This document shows, one piece after another, positions 16,147 to 23,596 of a stretch of DNA of 23,596 nucleotides. The DNA lies in NCBI GenBank assembly GCA_023259235.1, contig JAHFQQ010000007.1, positions 1,216-24,811 of the forward strand, given 5' to 3'. Made by a program: the position numbers and the translations under genes. The stretch comes from Polaromonas sp. GTDB taxonomy: Bacteria > Pseudomonadota > Gammaproteobacteria > Burkholderiales > Burkholderiaceae_C. The notes beneath the pieces were generated by a model that was not told the DNA's origin, searched no databases, and was given only the letters and a program-made list of their open reading frames with translations. Within the stretch, counting starts at the first letter, position 1. Every line of letters begins with the position of its first letter.

Positions 16147-18138
16147 TTGGGGTTGTTGTCATTTGCACCCTTATTAAAGTCATTTCCTGTGCTTAATTTA
16201 TTGCAGACCTTTGCCCAAAAAGTATTTCTCGCGATTGAAAAAATCTTCAACTATTTTTTTGGCGTCCAGCTCAATCCATTTTATTACCTCGGTGCGCTCA
16301 CTTACTTTTTGCTCTGGATTGTCATTGCGACAGGGCTGTATCTTTACGCATTTTTTGAAACTGGCGTCGCTGGCGCTTTTTCCTCGGTAGAGGCGCTCAC
16401 CTACGGCCAGTGGTACGTCGGCGGGGTGCTGCGCAGCGTGCATCGCTATGCCTCGGACGGACTGATTCTGGGCATGGTGCTGCATCTCCTCCGGCATTTC
16501 TCGTTCGACCGTCATCGGGGATTTCGCTGGTTTTCCTGGGTTTCCGGCGTGATGCTGTTGTGGCTGGCCTACGCATCGGGCGTCAATGGATACATGTTGC
16601 CGTGGGATCGACTATCGCAGTTTGTAGTCACTGCCACCACTGAGTGGTTTGACGTGTTGCCGGTGATCGGCGGCTCGATGACGCGCAATTTCATTTCCAA
16701 CGCCAATGTCAGTGACCGTCTGTTTTCCTTGTTGTCGTTCCTGCATATCGGAATTCCCCTGGTTCTCATGGCCGTGCTCTGGATCCACACCCAGCGCACC
16801 CCCAGCGCCAAGACCAACCCACCACGGCCAATGATGATTGGCATTGTTTTGACCCTGATAGCGCTGGCAATCATCAAGCCCGCCGTCAGTCAGGGGGGGC
16901 AGGCCGACATGGCCACACTTCCCGCCTTCGTGAATTTCGACTGGTTTTATCTGCCGGTCTATCCGCTTATTGAACACTGGGGACCTTTGAAAACCTGGCT
17001 GCTGACGCTCGGTGCTACCTTGCTGCTGTTGGCGTTGCCGTGGCTGCCACCGCGCCGCCGCGGCAGCCAGCCCGAGTGGAGCATGGCGGTTCATCCAGAC
17101 GAACGGATCGTTGATGTGCGCAGCGGCGAAACTCTTCTGGATGCCGGCTTGCGCCAGGGGTTGCAATTGCCTTTCGAGTGCCGCAATGGTGGTTGTGGCG
17201 TTTGCAAGGCGACCCTGCTGCACGGTCAAGTCCGTTTGGAGCCCTATCAGGAATCGGCCCTGACACCGGCGGAGCGGGCCGCTGGCAAGACGCTGCTTTG
17301 TTGCGCCGTGCCGCTGAGTGACGTCGAGATCGAATACGTTCCAGTCATCGACCCCAAGGCCCTGCCCATCAAACGGTATTCGGCACGGGTGACACGGCTA
17401 GACCTTCTCACGCAGGACGTGATGCGCCTGAGCATGCGCCTTGAGGACGGCACTGCGCTGCACTTTCACGCCGGCCAATACATCAACATCCTTCTTGACG
17501 ACGGCGCCAGGCGCAGCTTTTCCTTCGCGGCTGCGCCACATGCCGCCGAGGAGATCGAGCTGCACGTGCGGCTGGTTCCGGGCGGCCGCTTCACCACGGA
17601 AGTGTTCACCCACATGAAGCTCGGTGACACGCTGCAGTTCGAGGGCCCGCTGGGCGCGTTCACCCTGCGCCATGACACCGACAAGCCGATCATATTTGTC
17701 GCCGGTTCGACCGGTTTTGCGCCGGTAAAAAGCATGCTGGAGCATGCCTTCCATAGCGGCATGAATCGTCCGATGATTCTCTATTGGGGTGTACGCAGCC
17801 GCCGCGATCTTTATTTGGGTGATCTGGCTGAACAATGGGCGCGCGAGCATGCCAATTTCACCTTTGTGCCGGTATTGTCTGCGCCGCTGCCAGAAGACCA
17901 CTGGACCGGCCGCACGGGCCTGGTTCACGAAGCCATCCTGGCTGATTTTCCTGATCTTTCCAAACACCAGGTCTACGCTTGCGGTTCGGTGCAGATGGTG
18001 GAAGCCGCACAACCGGCATTCGTCAAACACGGCATTTCAACCGATGACTGCTTCTCTGATGCGTTCAACCTGACACCGCACAAGCCACTCGACGGCTCGC
18101 GCGCCGACATGGTGAAACTTGGGGGTATGAATGTTTGA
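16147..18138 (+). CDS. Cytochrome b fused to [2Fe-2S] ferredoxin and FAD/NAD(P) reductase domains
   Basis: A 663-residue three-module protein. Residues about 30-305 form a bc1/b6-like diheme cytochrome b: His99/His113 and His200/His214 are each 14 apart, as in the bc complexes. A degenerate Qo-like motif (FDWFYLP, where bc1 has PEWY) follows. Residues about 312-395 are a plant-type ferredoxin with Cys345, Cys350, Cys353 and Cys385. Residues about 400-640 are a ferredoxin-NADP reductase-like module with RSFS (456-459) for FAD, GSTGFAP near 520 and YACGSVQM for NAD(P). The likely role is electron exchange between quinone and NAD(P)H at the membrane. From memory, a similar fusion was noted in Candidatus Accumulibacter. 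No ATG is available: the start is TTG 16147 or GTG 16189. Its last 8 nt overlap the next gene. Confidence 0.9.
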   Translation: MGLLSFAPLLKSFPVLNLLQTFAQKVFLAIEKIFNYFFGVQLNPFYYLGALTYFLLWIVIATGLYLYAFFETGVAGAFSSVEALTYGQWYVGGVLRSVHRYASDGLILGMVLHLLRHFSFDRHRGFRWFSWVSGVMLLWLAYASGVNGYMLPWDRLSQFVVTATTEWFDVLPVIGGSMTRNFISNANVSDRLFSLLSFLHIGIPLVLMAVLWIHTQRTPSAKTNPPRPMMIGIVLTLIALAIIKPAVSQGGQADMATLPAFVNFDWFYLPVYPLIEHWGPLKTWLLTLGATLLLLALPWLPPRRRGSQPEWSMAVHPDERIVDVRSGETLLDAGLRQGLQLPFECRNGGCGVCKATLLHGQVRLEPYQESALTPAERAAGKTLLCCAVPLSDVEIEYVPVIDPKALPIKRYSARVTRLDLLTQDVMRLSMRLEDGTALHFHAGQYINILLDDGARRSFSFAAAPHAAEEIELHVRLVPGGRFTTEVFTHMKLGDTLQFEGPLGAFTLRHDTDKPIIFVAGSTGFAPVKSMLEHAFHSGMNRPMILYWGVRSRRDLYLGDLAEQWAREHANFTFVPVLSAPLPEDHWTGRTGLVHEAILADFPDLSKHQVYACGSVQMVEAAQPAFVKHGISTDDCFSDAFNLTPHKPLDGSRADMVKLGGMNV

Positions 18139-18652
18139 CAAACCGCTGCCGGTAGCGCTGCGCTACGCCCTGCAAGTGCTTTCCTATGGCGCGTTTGCCG
18201 CCGCGTTGGGCTATTTTTCCACTTCACCGTCGTATCGGCTACGGGGCGATAACGAAGCCATCGTCAAGCTCTCCTTCAGTCATTCCGCGCAATTGGTGAA
18301 ACCGTGCCGCGAACGCAGCGACGCCGAGCTTGCCAAGCTGGCACCGAACATGCGCACCAGGATGGACTGCTCGCGCGAGCGCGCAGTGGTTTCGGTCGAG
18401 CTCGACATGGACGGCAAGGGCCTTTACCGCATCAGCACTCCGCCAACGGGCTTGCACAAGGATGGTGCCGCAACAGTCTATCGGCGCCTGGAAATTCCCG
18501 CGGGACGCCACCAGTTTCATGCCCGCCTTGCCGACGGTCCGGATGGTGCATTCACTCATGTCCATGATGCCACCATTGATCTGGCGCCCGGCCAGGTCGT
18601 GATCGTCGATTTCCTGAGCGGCAGCGGCGGTTTTGTGTTCACGCACCCATGA
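18131..18652 (+). CDS. Unrecognised membrane-anchored periplasmic protein
   Basis: A 173-residue protein of no family I recognise. It has one N-terminal hydrophobic segment (about residues 8-29) and then a soluble, probably periplasmic, domain with two cysteines (Cys59 in VKPCRERSD and Cys80 in RMDCSRER). The C-terminal half is rich in predicted beta strands (YRRLEIPAGRHQFHARLADG, then ATIDLAPGQVVIVDF). It has no CxxCH and no obvious metal motif. It overlaps the preceding fusion gene by 8 nt and is followed after 9 nt by the second cytochrome b fusion, so translational coupling with both is likely. It may be a structural or assembly partner linking the two cytochrome b proteins. Confidence 0.8.
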   Translation: MFDKPLPVALRYALQVLSYGAFAAALGYFSTSPSYRLRGDNEAIVKLSFSHSAQLVKPCRERSDAELAKLAPNMRTRMDCSRERAVVSVELDMDGKGLYRISTPPTGLHKDGAATVYRRLEIPAGRHQFHARLADGPDGAFTHVHDATIDLAPGQVVIVDFLSGSGGFVFTHP

Positions 18653-18661
18653 TGCCGGGTA

Positions 18662-20233
18662 ATGGCCTGCCTGACTTCCATCCTGCGCCGGGGCGATGAA
18701 CGCCTGACTGGCACTTTCGATCACTTTTTTGCTCCGGCCAACAACCCGTGGCGCCATCTGGGCGCGCTGGCGTTCTTGTGCCTGGTGATCCTGGTGGGCA
18801 GTGGCATCCTGGCCTACGCACTCTATGACACCAGCGTTAGCGGAGCCTATGAATCGGGCCGGCGGCTGCAGCTCGATCCAATGCTGCTGGGTCGCCTGCT
18901 GCGCGGACTGCATCGTTATGCCGCCGACGGTTTCATTTTGCTGACCGCGCTACACCTGCTGCGCGAAGCAGTGCGGGGACACTTTTTGGGCGTGCGCTGG
19001 TTTTCATGGATCACCGGAATTCCCCTGGTCTGGCTGCTCTGGATTGCCGGACTCACCGGCTTTTGGCTGCTTTGGGACGAGCGTGCGCTGTTCAGCATGA
19101 CCGCAACTGCGGAATGGCTGCAGGCGCTGCCCCTTTCCGCCGACCTTCTGGCACGCAATTTCCTGACGCCGGATGCGCTGAACGACCGGTTTTTTTCACT
19201 CGTCATTTTTGTTCATATCGGTGTGCCGCTGTTGCTGCTGGGCGGAGTGTGGGTCCATGTGCAGCGAATATCACACGCGCGCATCTGGCCGCCGTCCACG
19301 CTGACCATCGGCAGCCTGGCAATGTTCGGGCTGCTGGCGCTCGTTGCTCCTGCCGAAAGCCTGGGCCCCGCCAATACCGGTCATGTTCCCGCCACACTGT
19401 CCCTGGACTGGTTTTATCTTTTTGCGCATCCCCTGGTCGTGATACTTTCTCCGCAGGGCGCTTGGCTGCTCGCTGCGGTGCTCACGCTGGTGCTGGCCCT
19501 GATGCCGCTATGGCCGTTGCGCCCACACGCAGGCAGGGCGAGGGCGCCCGCGCGGGTTGATCTGGCCAACTGCAACGGCTGTGGTCGCTGCGCGGCCGAT
19601 TGCCCGTTTGGCGCGGTGCTCATGATTGCACGCACTGACGGAAAACGCCATCCGCAGCAGGCCCTGGTCATCGCAGACCAATGCGCAGCTTGTGGAATTT
19701 GCGTGGGCGCCTGCCCGTCATCCACGCCATTTCGCCGCATGGAAGACCTCGTATCAGGCATTGAACTGCCCGACACCCCGGTCGCCACGCTGCGCCAGCA
19801 GCTTCGTCAGCGACTTGCCGCATTGACGGGTGCGCCAAAAATCATGCTGTTTACCTGTCGCCAGGCCGCCGGCGGACCTTTGTTGGCGGATGCCGCAACG
19901 GCCGTGATTGAGCTGGAATGCGCAGGTATGTTGCCGCCGTCATTTGTCGACTATGCGCTCAGGCTGGGTGCCCGGGGCGTCGTCATCGCCGGCTGTCGCG
20001 AGGCGGATTGCGAATTCCGCCTGGGTGACCGCTGGGTTCAGGAGCGCTTTGGCGGTGCGCGCGAACCTCGACTGCGTACCGACGCGCCACGTGATCGCAT
20101 CGCAGTGGTCTGGTCGGGGCGCGACCACCAACTCATTCGCCGTACCATTGCATCGTTGCGGGCTGGCCTGACACTCTCCGCCCGGCCGCTGGCGATCGTT
20201 CCGAACCCCTTGCACGAGGAACACCATGCCTGA
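18662..20233 (+). CDS. Cytochrome b fused to 2x[4Fe-4S] ferredoxin and MvhD-like domains
   Basis: A 523-residue fusion. Residues about 30-290 are a diheme cytochrome b related to that of the other fusion, with His84/His98 and His185/His199 spaced by 14 and LDWFYLF at the Qo-like position. Residues about 299-355 are a bacterial ferredoxin with two complete [4Fe-4S] motifs: Cys304, 307, 310, 314 and Cys341, 344, 347, 351. Residues about 392-460 resemble the MvhD domain (FTCRQA, ELECAGMLPPSFVDYAL, VIAGCREADCEF), with Cys399, 420, 445 and 450 as likely [2Fe-2S] ligands. MvhD normally carries electrons between a hydrogenase or formate dehydrogenase and HdrA, so its attachment to a quinone-type cytochrome b is unusual. 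The partner is unknown. It ends with an 8-nt overlap with the next gene. Confidence 0.88.
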   Translation: MACLTSILRRGDERLTGTFDHFFAPANNPWRHLGALAFLCLVILVGSGILAYALYDTSVSGAYESGRRLQLDPMLLGRLLRGLHRYAADGFILLTALHLLREAVRGHFLGVRWFSWITGIPLVWLLWIAGLTGFWLLWDERALFSMTATAEWLQALPLSADLLARNFLTPDALNDRFFSLVIFVHIGVPLLLLGGVWVHVQRISHARIWPPSTLTIGSLAMFGLLALVAPAESLGPANTGHVPATLSLDWFYLFAHPLVVILSPQGAWLLAAVLTLVLALMPLWPLRPHAGRARAPARVDLANCNGCGRCAADCPFGAVLMIARTDGKRHPQQALVIADQCAACGICVGACPSSTPFRRMEDLVSGIELPDTPVATLRQQLRQRLAALTGAPKIMLFTCRQAAGGPLLADAATAVIELECAGMLPPSFVDYALRLGARGVVIAGCREADCEFRLGDRWVQERFGGAREPRLRTDAPRDRIAVVWSGRDHQLIRRTIASLRAGLTLSARPLAIVPNPLHEEHHA

Positions 20234-21674
20234 TATCAACCTCCCGGCCTCGCTGGCGGCTGGCGGTCAATTTGGCGTTGATCGCCCCCGCAGCGACTCG
20301 TCAGCGCCGCGCTTTGATTTTGATCTTGCCATGCCGACAGACAGGCGCAGGCCGCTTGCCATCGCCTGGCTGGGCCTCGGCTTGATGGCGCTGCTGGCGG
20401 CTGGGCTGTTTTCGGTGCTGCTGGTGCTGTCACGCACTCCGCAACTGCAAACCCTCTTTCCGGTGGCAGACTTCTTTCGGGTCGCCCTGGTGGTGCACGT
20501 TGACCTCTCGGTGCTGGTGTGGTTTCTCGCTTTTGGCGGAGCCCTGTGGACCCTGAGCGGAACCCCCCGATACCAGTCAATGGCCTGGGGTGCCTTCGGC
20601 CTGTCAGCCATTGGAACAGCGGTGATGTGCGTGTCCCCCTTCGTCGAGCGGGCCACTCCGGTGATGGCCAACTATGTGCCGGTGCTGGACGGCCCGGTAT
20701 ACCTCTCGGGATTGATCCTGTTCGGTATCGGCATCGGCCTGCTGTGCCTGCGCTCGATGCTGGCAGTCGAACCTGTGGGTTCCGGTCTCAGCGGCGGTGG
20801 CGCGCTGCGCTTCGGCATGCGGGCCGCCCTGGTAACCTGCGCGGTGGCCGCCACAGCATTCGCCTGGTCGTGGATCGCACTGCCGCGCACGCTCGAACCC
20901 CGCATCTATTACGAGCTGGTTTTCTGGGGCGGCGGGCACGTGCTCCAGTTCGCCTACACCCTGTTGATGCTGGTCTGCTGGATCTGGCTGGCCTCCGCGG
21001 TTGGCGCACGCTTGCCACTGTCACCGCGGCTCGTTGTCCTGCTTTTCGCCATCGCCCTGATCAGTGTGTTCCTGACGCCGGTCAGCTATCTCGCTTATGA
21101 CGTCACCTCCGTCGAACACCATGCGGCGCAGACCCTGCTGATGCGATATGGCGGTCTGGTGATTCCGCCCATCGCGTTTGCTGTGTTGTGGTCGCTGTGG
21201 CCGGTCCGCTCCGTGACCGCCGACAAGCGCCCGCTGCGGGCCAGCCTGATCGCATCGCTGGTCCTGTTTATGACCGGCGGACTCATCGGCTTCCTGATCA
21301 CCGGCAGCAACGTGCGCATTCCAGCGCACTACCACGGCTGCATCGTCGGCGTGACGCTGGCCATGATGGGGGTGGTCTATCTGCTGCTGCCGCGGCTGGG
21401 TTTTGCCGCTCCAGGCTCGCGCGCCGCCGCCTGGCAGCCCTACGTCTATGGCACGGGCCAGATGATGCACATCATCGGCCTGGTCTGGTCCGGCGGGTAT
21501 GGCGTGCAGCGCAAGGTGGCGGGCGCAGAGCAGGTGCTGCACTCGACGCAGGAAACGCTGGGTATGGGCCTGATGGGTTTGGGCGGTCTCATCGCCATTG
21601 TTGGCGGAGTGATGTTCGTGGTAATCGTGTTGCGGGCATTGCAACACCCGCGCACAAGGCAGGACCATGCCTGA
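20226..21674 (+). CDS. Second heme-copper oxidoreductase subunit I, divergent, without helix-VI tyrosine
   Basis: A 482-aa protein with about twelve helices. The ligand set is complete: His91 (VVHVDLSVLVW) and His370 for the low-spin haem, His368 (PAHYHG) for the high-spin haem, and His238, His298 and His299 for the second metal. Helix VI reads GGGHVLQF, so H+4 is Phe242, with Gln241 beside it. Glu297 directly precedes the HH pair. It is distantly related to the first HCO, sharing for example NYVPVLDGPVYLSGLILF with SYVPMMAEPAFYLGLILF. It has no neighbouring subunit II or norC; its neighbours are the MvhD fusion and a CtaA-like protein, each overlapping by 8 nt. The missing tyrosine argues against ordinary O2 reduction. 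An NO reductase of a minor family or a non-catalytic HCO paralogue are both open. Confidence 0.82.
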   Translation: MPDINLPASLAAGGQFGVDRPRSDSSAPRFDFDLAMPTDRRRPLAIAWLGLGLMALLAAGLFSVLLVLSRTPQLQTLFPVADFFRVALVVHVDLSVLVWFLAFGGALWTLSGTPRYQSMAWGAFGLSAIGTAVMCVSPFVERATPVMANYVPVLDGPVYLSGLILFGIGIGLLCLRSMLAVEPVGSGLSGGGALRFGMRAALVTCAVAATAFAWSWIALPRTLEPRIYYELVFWGGGHVLQFAYTLLMLVCWIWLASAVGARLPLSPRLVVLLFAIALISVFLTPVSYLAYDVTSVEHHAAQTLLMRYGGLVIPPIAFAVLWSLWPVRSVTADKRPLRASLIASLVLFMTGGLIGFLITGSNVRIPAHYHGCIVGVTLAMMGVVYLLLPRLGFAAPGSRAAAWQPYVYGTGQMMHIIGLVWSGGYGVQRKVAGAEQVLHSTQETLGMGLMGLGGLIAIVGGVMFVVIVLRALQHPRTRQDHA

Positions 21675-22512
21675 ACCGGTCCATCCGGAATTGACGCCCC
21701 CGGTATCCGGCAGGAGCTTGCAGGTGATCGGAACCGCTGGATCGGCGCTCGCGTTGGCCATACTGGGCGCGAGCATCCTGCTGCGCCTCACAACCTTGTT
21801 CAGCGAAGGCGGCCATCCGGTTTCCGCCTTGCCCGCCGGCATCGAAAGCGCGGTACGCATTCTGCACCGTCTGGCGGCATCGGGCGTGGCCCTGCTGGCG
21901 CTGTGGGCGGTCGGCCTGTGCTGGATGCGGCGACCGCTGCGGGCCAAGGCCGTGATGCCGACCACATGGATCGTGGCCGCCACAGTACTGCTGGCGGCCA
22001 TTGGCCCGCTCACGCCCGGCTACCGGTTTACCGCGGTCACGGTCGCCAACGTCGTGGTCGGCACGGTCCTGCTGATGTCCTTCTGGTGGCTGCGCGAGGC
22101 CCTGGTCGCGATGCCAGCGAAAATTCGAAGCCGCGATCCGCTGCTGCTCCCGGCGCTGCTGGCATTTCTGGCGCATGTTGGCGTTGGCGCGGCAGCCAGC
22201 GCGCTGGAAATGCGCGGTATTCGGTGGGTTGCCTTGATTCACATGGGCTCGGCCGTCCTCGTCGTCGTGCTTGTCGGCGCGCTGTTGTGGGCTCGACACG
22301 GCCGGCCAACGTTGACCAGGCTGGTTGCCACGACGACCTTGCTGCTTGCCGCCCAGGCCGTCCTGGGCATTGTCCTGATGGGGCTGGACCAACGACCGGT
22401 GGGACTCGGATTCCTGCATGCCATGCTGTCACCGTTGCTGGCTGCCGGTCTCGTGTCGGTCGCCGTGCGGGATTCAACCGGTGGGCGGACCACGGAAGAA
22501 GGCGCGACATAA
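21667..22512 (+). CDS. CtaA/Cox15-like membrane protein (haem A synthase-related)
   Basis: A 281-aa protein with about eight helices arranged as two four-helix halves, as in haem A synthase, which oxidises the C8 methyl of haem O. The first half has ILHRLAASG (His67) and the second has LIHMGSA (His192) and FLHAMLS (His251). The position expected to hold the fourth haem-ligand histidine, in helix 4 of the first half, appears to be Asn128 (VTVANVVVG), so it may bind one haem instead of two or be non-catalytic. It is the last gene of the cluster, overlaps the HCO gene by 8 nt, and complements ctaB upstream. It might mature haem for the HCOs or be a membrane subunit. Confidence 0.7.
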   Translation: MPEPVHPELTPPVSGRSLQVIGTAGSALALAILGASILLRLTTLFSEGGHPVSALPAGIESAVRILHRLAASGVALLALWAVGLCWMRRPLRAKAVMPTTWIVAATVLLAAIGPLTPGYRFTAVTVANVVVGTVLLMSFWWLREALVAMPAKIRSRDPLLLPALLAFLAHVGVGAAASALEMRGIRWVALIHMGSAVLVVVLVGALLWARHGRPTLTRLVATTTLLLAAQAVLGIVLMGLDQRPVGLGFLHAMLSPLLAAGLVSVAVRDSTGGRTTEEGAT

Positions 22513-22631
22513 TAGTGCGCTTCGGCATGAACTAAAAGCGCTGCAAGAATTCACCTGTTGGCGCGGCCCGGCTCCGAATCGCCGTCGCCTGTTTTGACTG
22601 CAACCCTCCCTTTCTCGCATTTTTCCTCTTC

Positions 22632-23596
22632 ATGACCGCACCTTTCCCGCTATCCGCACGATCCGCCAATGCGGGCCCATTGCAGTTTCCGAAACGTCCG
22701 CATCGGCATGCGGTGCTGGCGGCCTTGACCTGCGGCACCCTGGCCTGCGCGCAGGCGCAAACACCCCCCGACACAACATCGGTCAAAGCGGCCGCGGAGA
22801 CTCTTCAGACCGTGGTAGTCAGCGGTTCGCGCAGCGAGCAGCGGCGCGACGACTTGCCCGTGTCGATGGACGTGCTGGGTACCAGCGAGCTGGAGAACCA
22901 GCAGATCGGCGACATTCGGGACGTGGCCAGGGAGTTGCCCAACGTGTCCGTCACGCGCGCACCGGCACGTTTTACCGTTACTGGCGCGGGCAACGCCACC
23001 GGCCGGGACGGCAACGCCGGCTTCAATATCCGTGGGCTCGGTGGCAACCGCGTGCTGATGCTGGTCGACGGCATCCGCTTGCCGCGCAGCTATGTCAACG
23101 GCAACAACGCCTTCGGCCGCGACACCCTGTCGCTGGATCTGCTCAAGCGCATTGAACTGGTGCGCGGACCCAGCTCAGTGTTGTACGGCTCCGACGGCCT
23201 GGCCGGTCTGGTCAACTTCATTACCCATGAGCCGGAGGACTTCCTGACCACGCCTGACGGCAGTGCCAAGCCGCTGGGTGGCCGGGTGGCTGCTGCCTGG
23301 AGTGGCGACGACAACGGCCTGCGGCTGGGCTCCACCCTGGCAGGACGCGCCAGCGACACCGTGCAGTGGCTGCTCACCGGTACCGTGCATCGCGCCAGTG
23401 GCCTGGACAACATGGGCAGCAACGATGCCGCCAACGTGGATCGCACCACGCCCAACCCGCAGACAGATCGCGGGGGCTCGTTGCTGGGCAAGCTGGTGCT
23501 CAGGCCGGATACCTCGCAAAAGCACGTGCTGACGCTTGAGCATGTGCAAAAGGACGTCGCGTTCGAGCTGCTGTCCAGCCGGGTCAAACCGCCGCT
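22632..23596 (+). CDS. TonB-dependent receptor, haem/haemoglobin type (5' part, truncated by window edge)
   Basis: Outer-membrane gated channel, here probably for haem or a haem protein. The ATG at 22632 opens a frame that stays open for 321 codons to the window edge. An N-terminal signal peptide (core HAVLAALTCGTLACAQA) is followed by TVVVSGSRSEQRRDDLP, a TonB-box-like start of the plug. The plug continues with FNIRGLGGNRVLMLVDGIRLPR, RIELVRGPSSVLYGSDGLAGLVNF and the first barrel strands. The NIRGLGGNRVLMLVDGIR and SDGLAGLVNF wording matches the haemoglobin/transferrin receptor family best, but the ligand is uncertain. No Fur box or strong Shine-Dalgarno was seen in the 119-nt upstream gap. 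It could begin a separate transcription unit. Minus-strand frames over it are shadows. Confidence 0.88.
   Translation, partial: MTAPFPLSARSANAGPLQFPKRPHRHAVLAALTCGTLACAQAQTPPDTTSVKAAAETLQTVVVSGSRSEQRRDDLPVSMDVLGTSELENQQIGDIRDVARELPNVSVTRAPARFTVTGAGNATGRDGNAGFNIRGLGGNRVLMLVDGIRLPRSYVNGNNAFGRDTLSLDLLKRIELVRGPSSVLYGSDGLAGLVNFITHEPEDFLTTPDGSAKPLGGRVAAAWSGDDNGLRLGSTLAGRASDTVQWLLTGTVHRASGLDNMGSNDAANVDRTTPNPQTDRGGSLLGKLVLRPDTSQKHVLTLEHVQKDVAFELLSSRVKPP

Overview
The window reads as a chromosomal segment of a denitrifying betaproteobacterium, probably Burkholderiales or a close relative. The evidence is GC-rich coding DNA, the str operon order rpsL-rpsG-fusA, a betaproteobacterial-looking housekeeping set (PBP5-type carboxypeptidase, hydrolase, thioredoxin-fold ferredoxin, VanZ, HemJ), and a nirS/Dnr respiratory region. 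The genus cannot be fixed from the sequence alone.

Layout. (1) 1-2477, minus strand: rpsL, rpsG and a truncated fusA, with a recognisable sigma70 promoter upstream of rpsL. (2) 2673-6780, minus strand: D,D-carboxypeptidase, alpha/beta hydrolase, [2Fe-2S] ferredoxin, VanZ-family membrane protein, and a hemJ reading frame interrupted by an in-frame TAA. (3) 6781-10767, plus strand: an FNR/Dnr-type site and -10 box, then nirS (cytochrome cd1 nitrite reductase with all expected ligands), a small cytochrome c (nirM-like), and nirN carrying a +1 shift in a C6 run. (4) 10792-11490, minus strand: a Dnr-type Crp/Fnr regulator. (5) 11577-22512, plus strand: a second FNR/Dnr-type promoter followed by ten closely packed genes: a 61-aa membrane peptide, a CuA subunit II, a heme-copper oxidoreductase (HCO) subunit I, heme O synthase (ctaB), a SCO copper chaperone, a cytochrome b/[2Fe-2S]/FAD-NAD(P) reductase fusion, an unrecognised membrane-anchored protein, a cytochrome b/2x[4Fe-4S]/MvhD-like fusion, a second HCO subunit I, and a CtaA-like membrane protein. 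(6) 22632-end: the start of a TonB-dependent haem/haemoglobin-type receptor.

How it may work together. NirS reduces nitrite to NO, and no classical norB/norC is present. Both HCO catalytic subunits keep all six metal-ligand histidines but lack the helix-VI tyrosine of oxygen reductases (Gln in the first, Phe in the second). Both are co-directional with nirS and sit behind a Dnr-type promoter. The simplest reading is that the cluster encodes one or two non-canonical NO reductases with their haem and copper maturation genes. It also has two unusual cytochrome b fusion proteins that could connect the quinone pool to NAD(P)H and to an iron-sulfur partner. The NO-reductase assignment and the electron routes are inferences; the domain content, residues and promoter geometry were read from the sequence.

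Two genes flanking nirS are interrupted (hemJ by a nonsense codon, nirN by a homopolymer frameshift). Assembly error should be excluded before biological meaning is given to either. No tRNA, rRNA, CRISPR array, insertion sequence or phage gene was seen.
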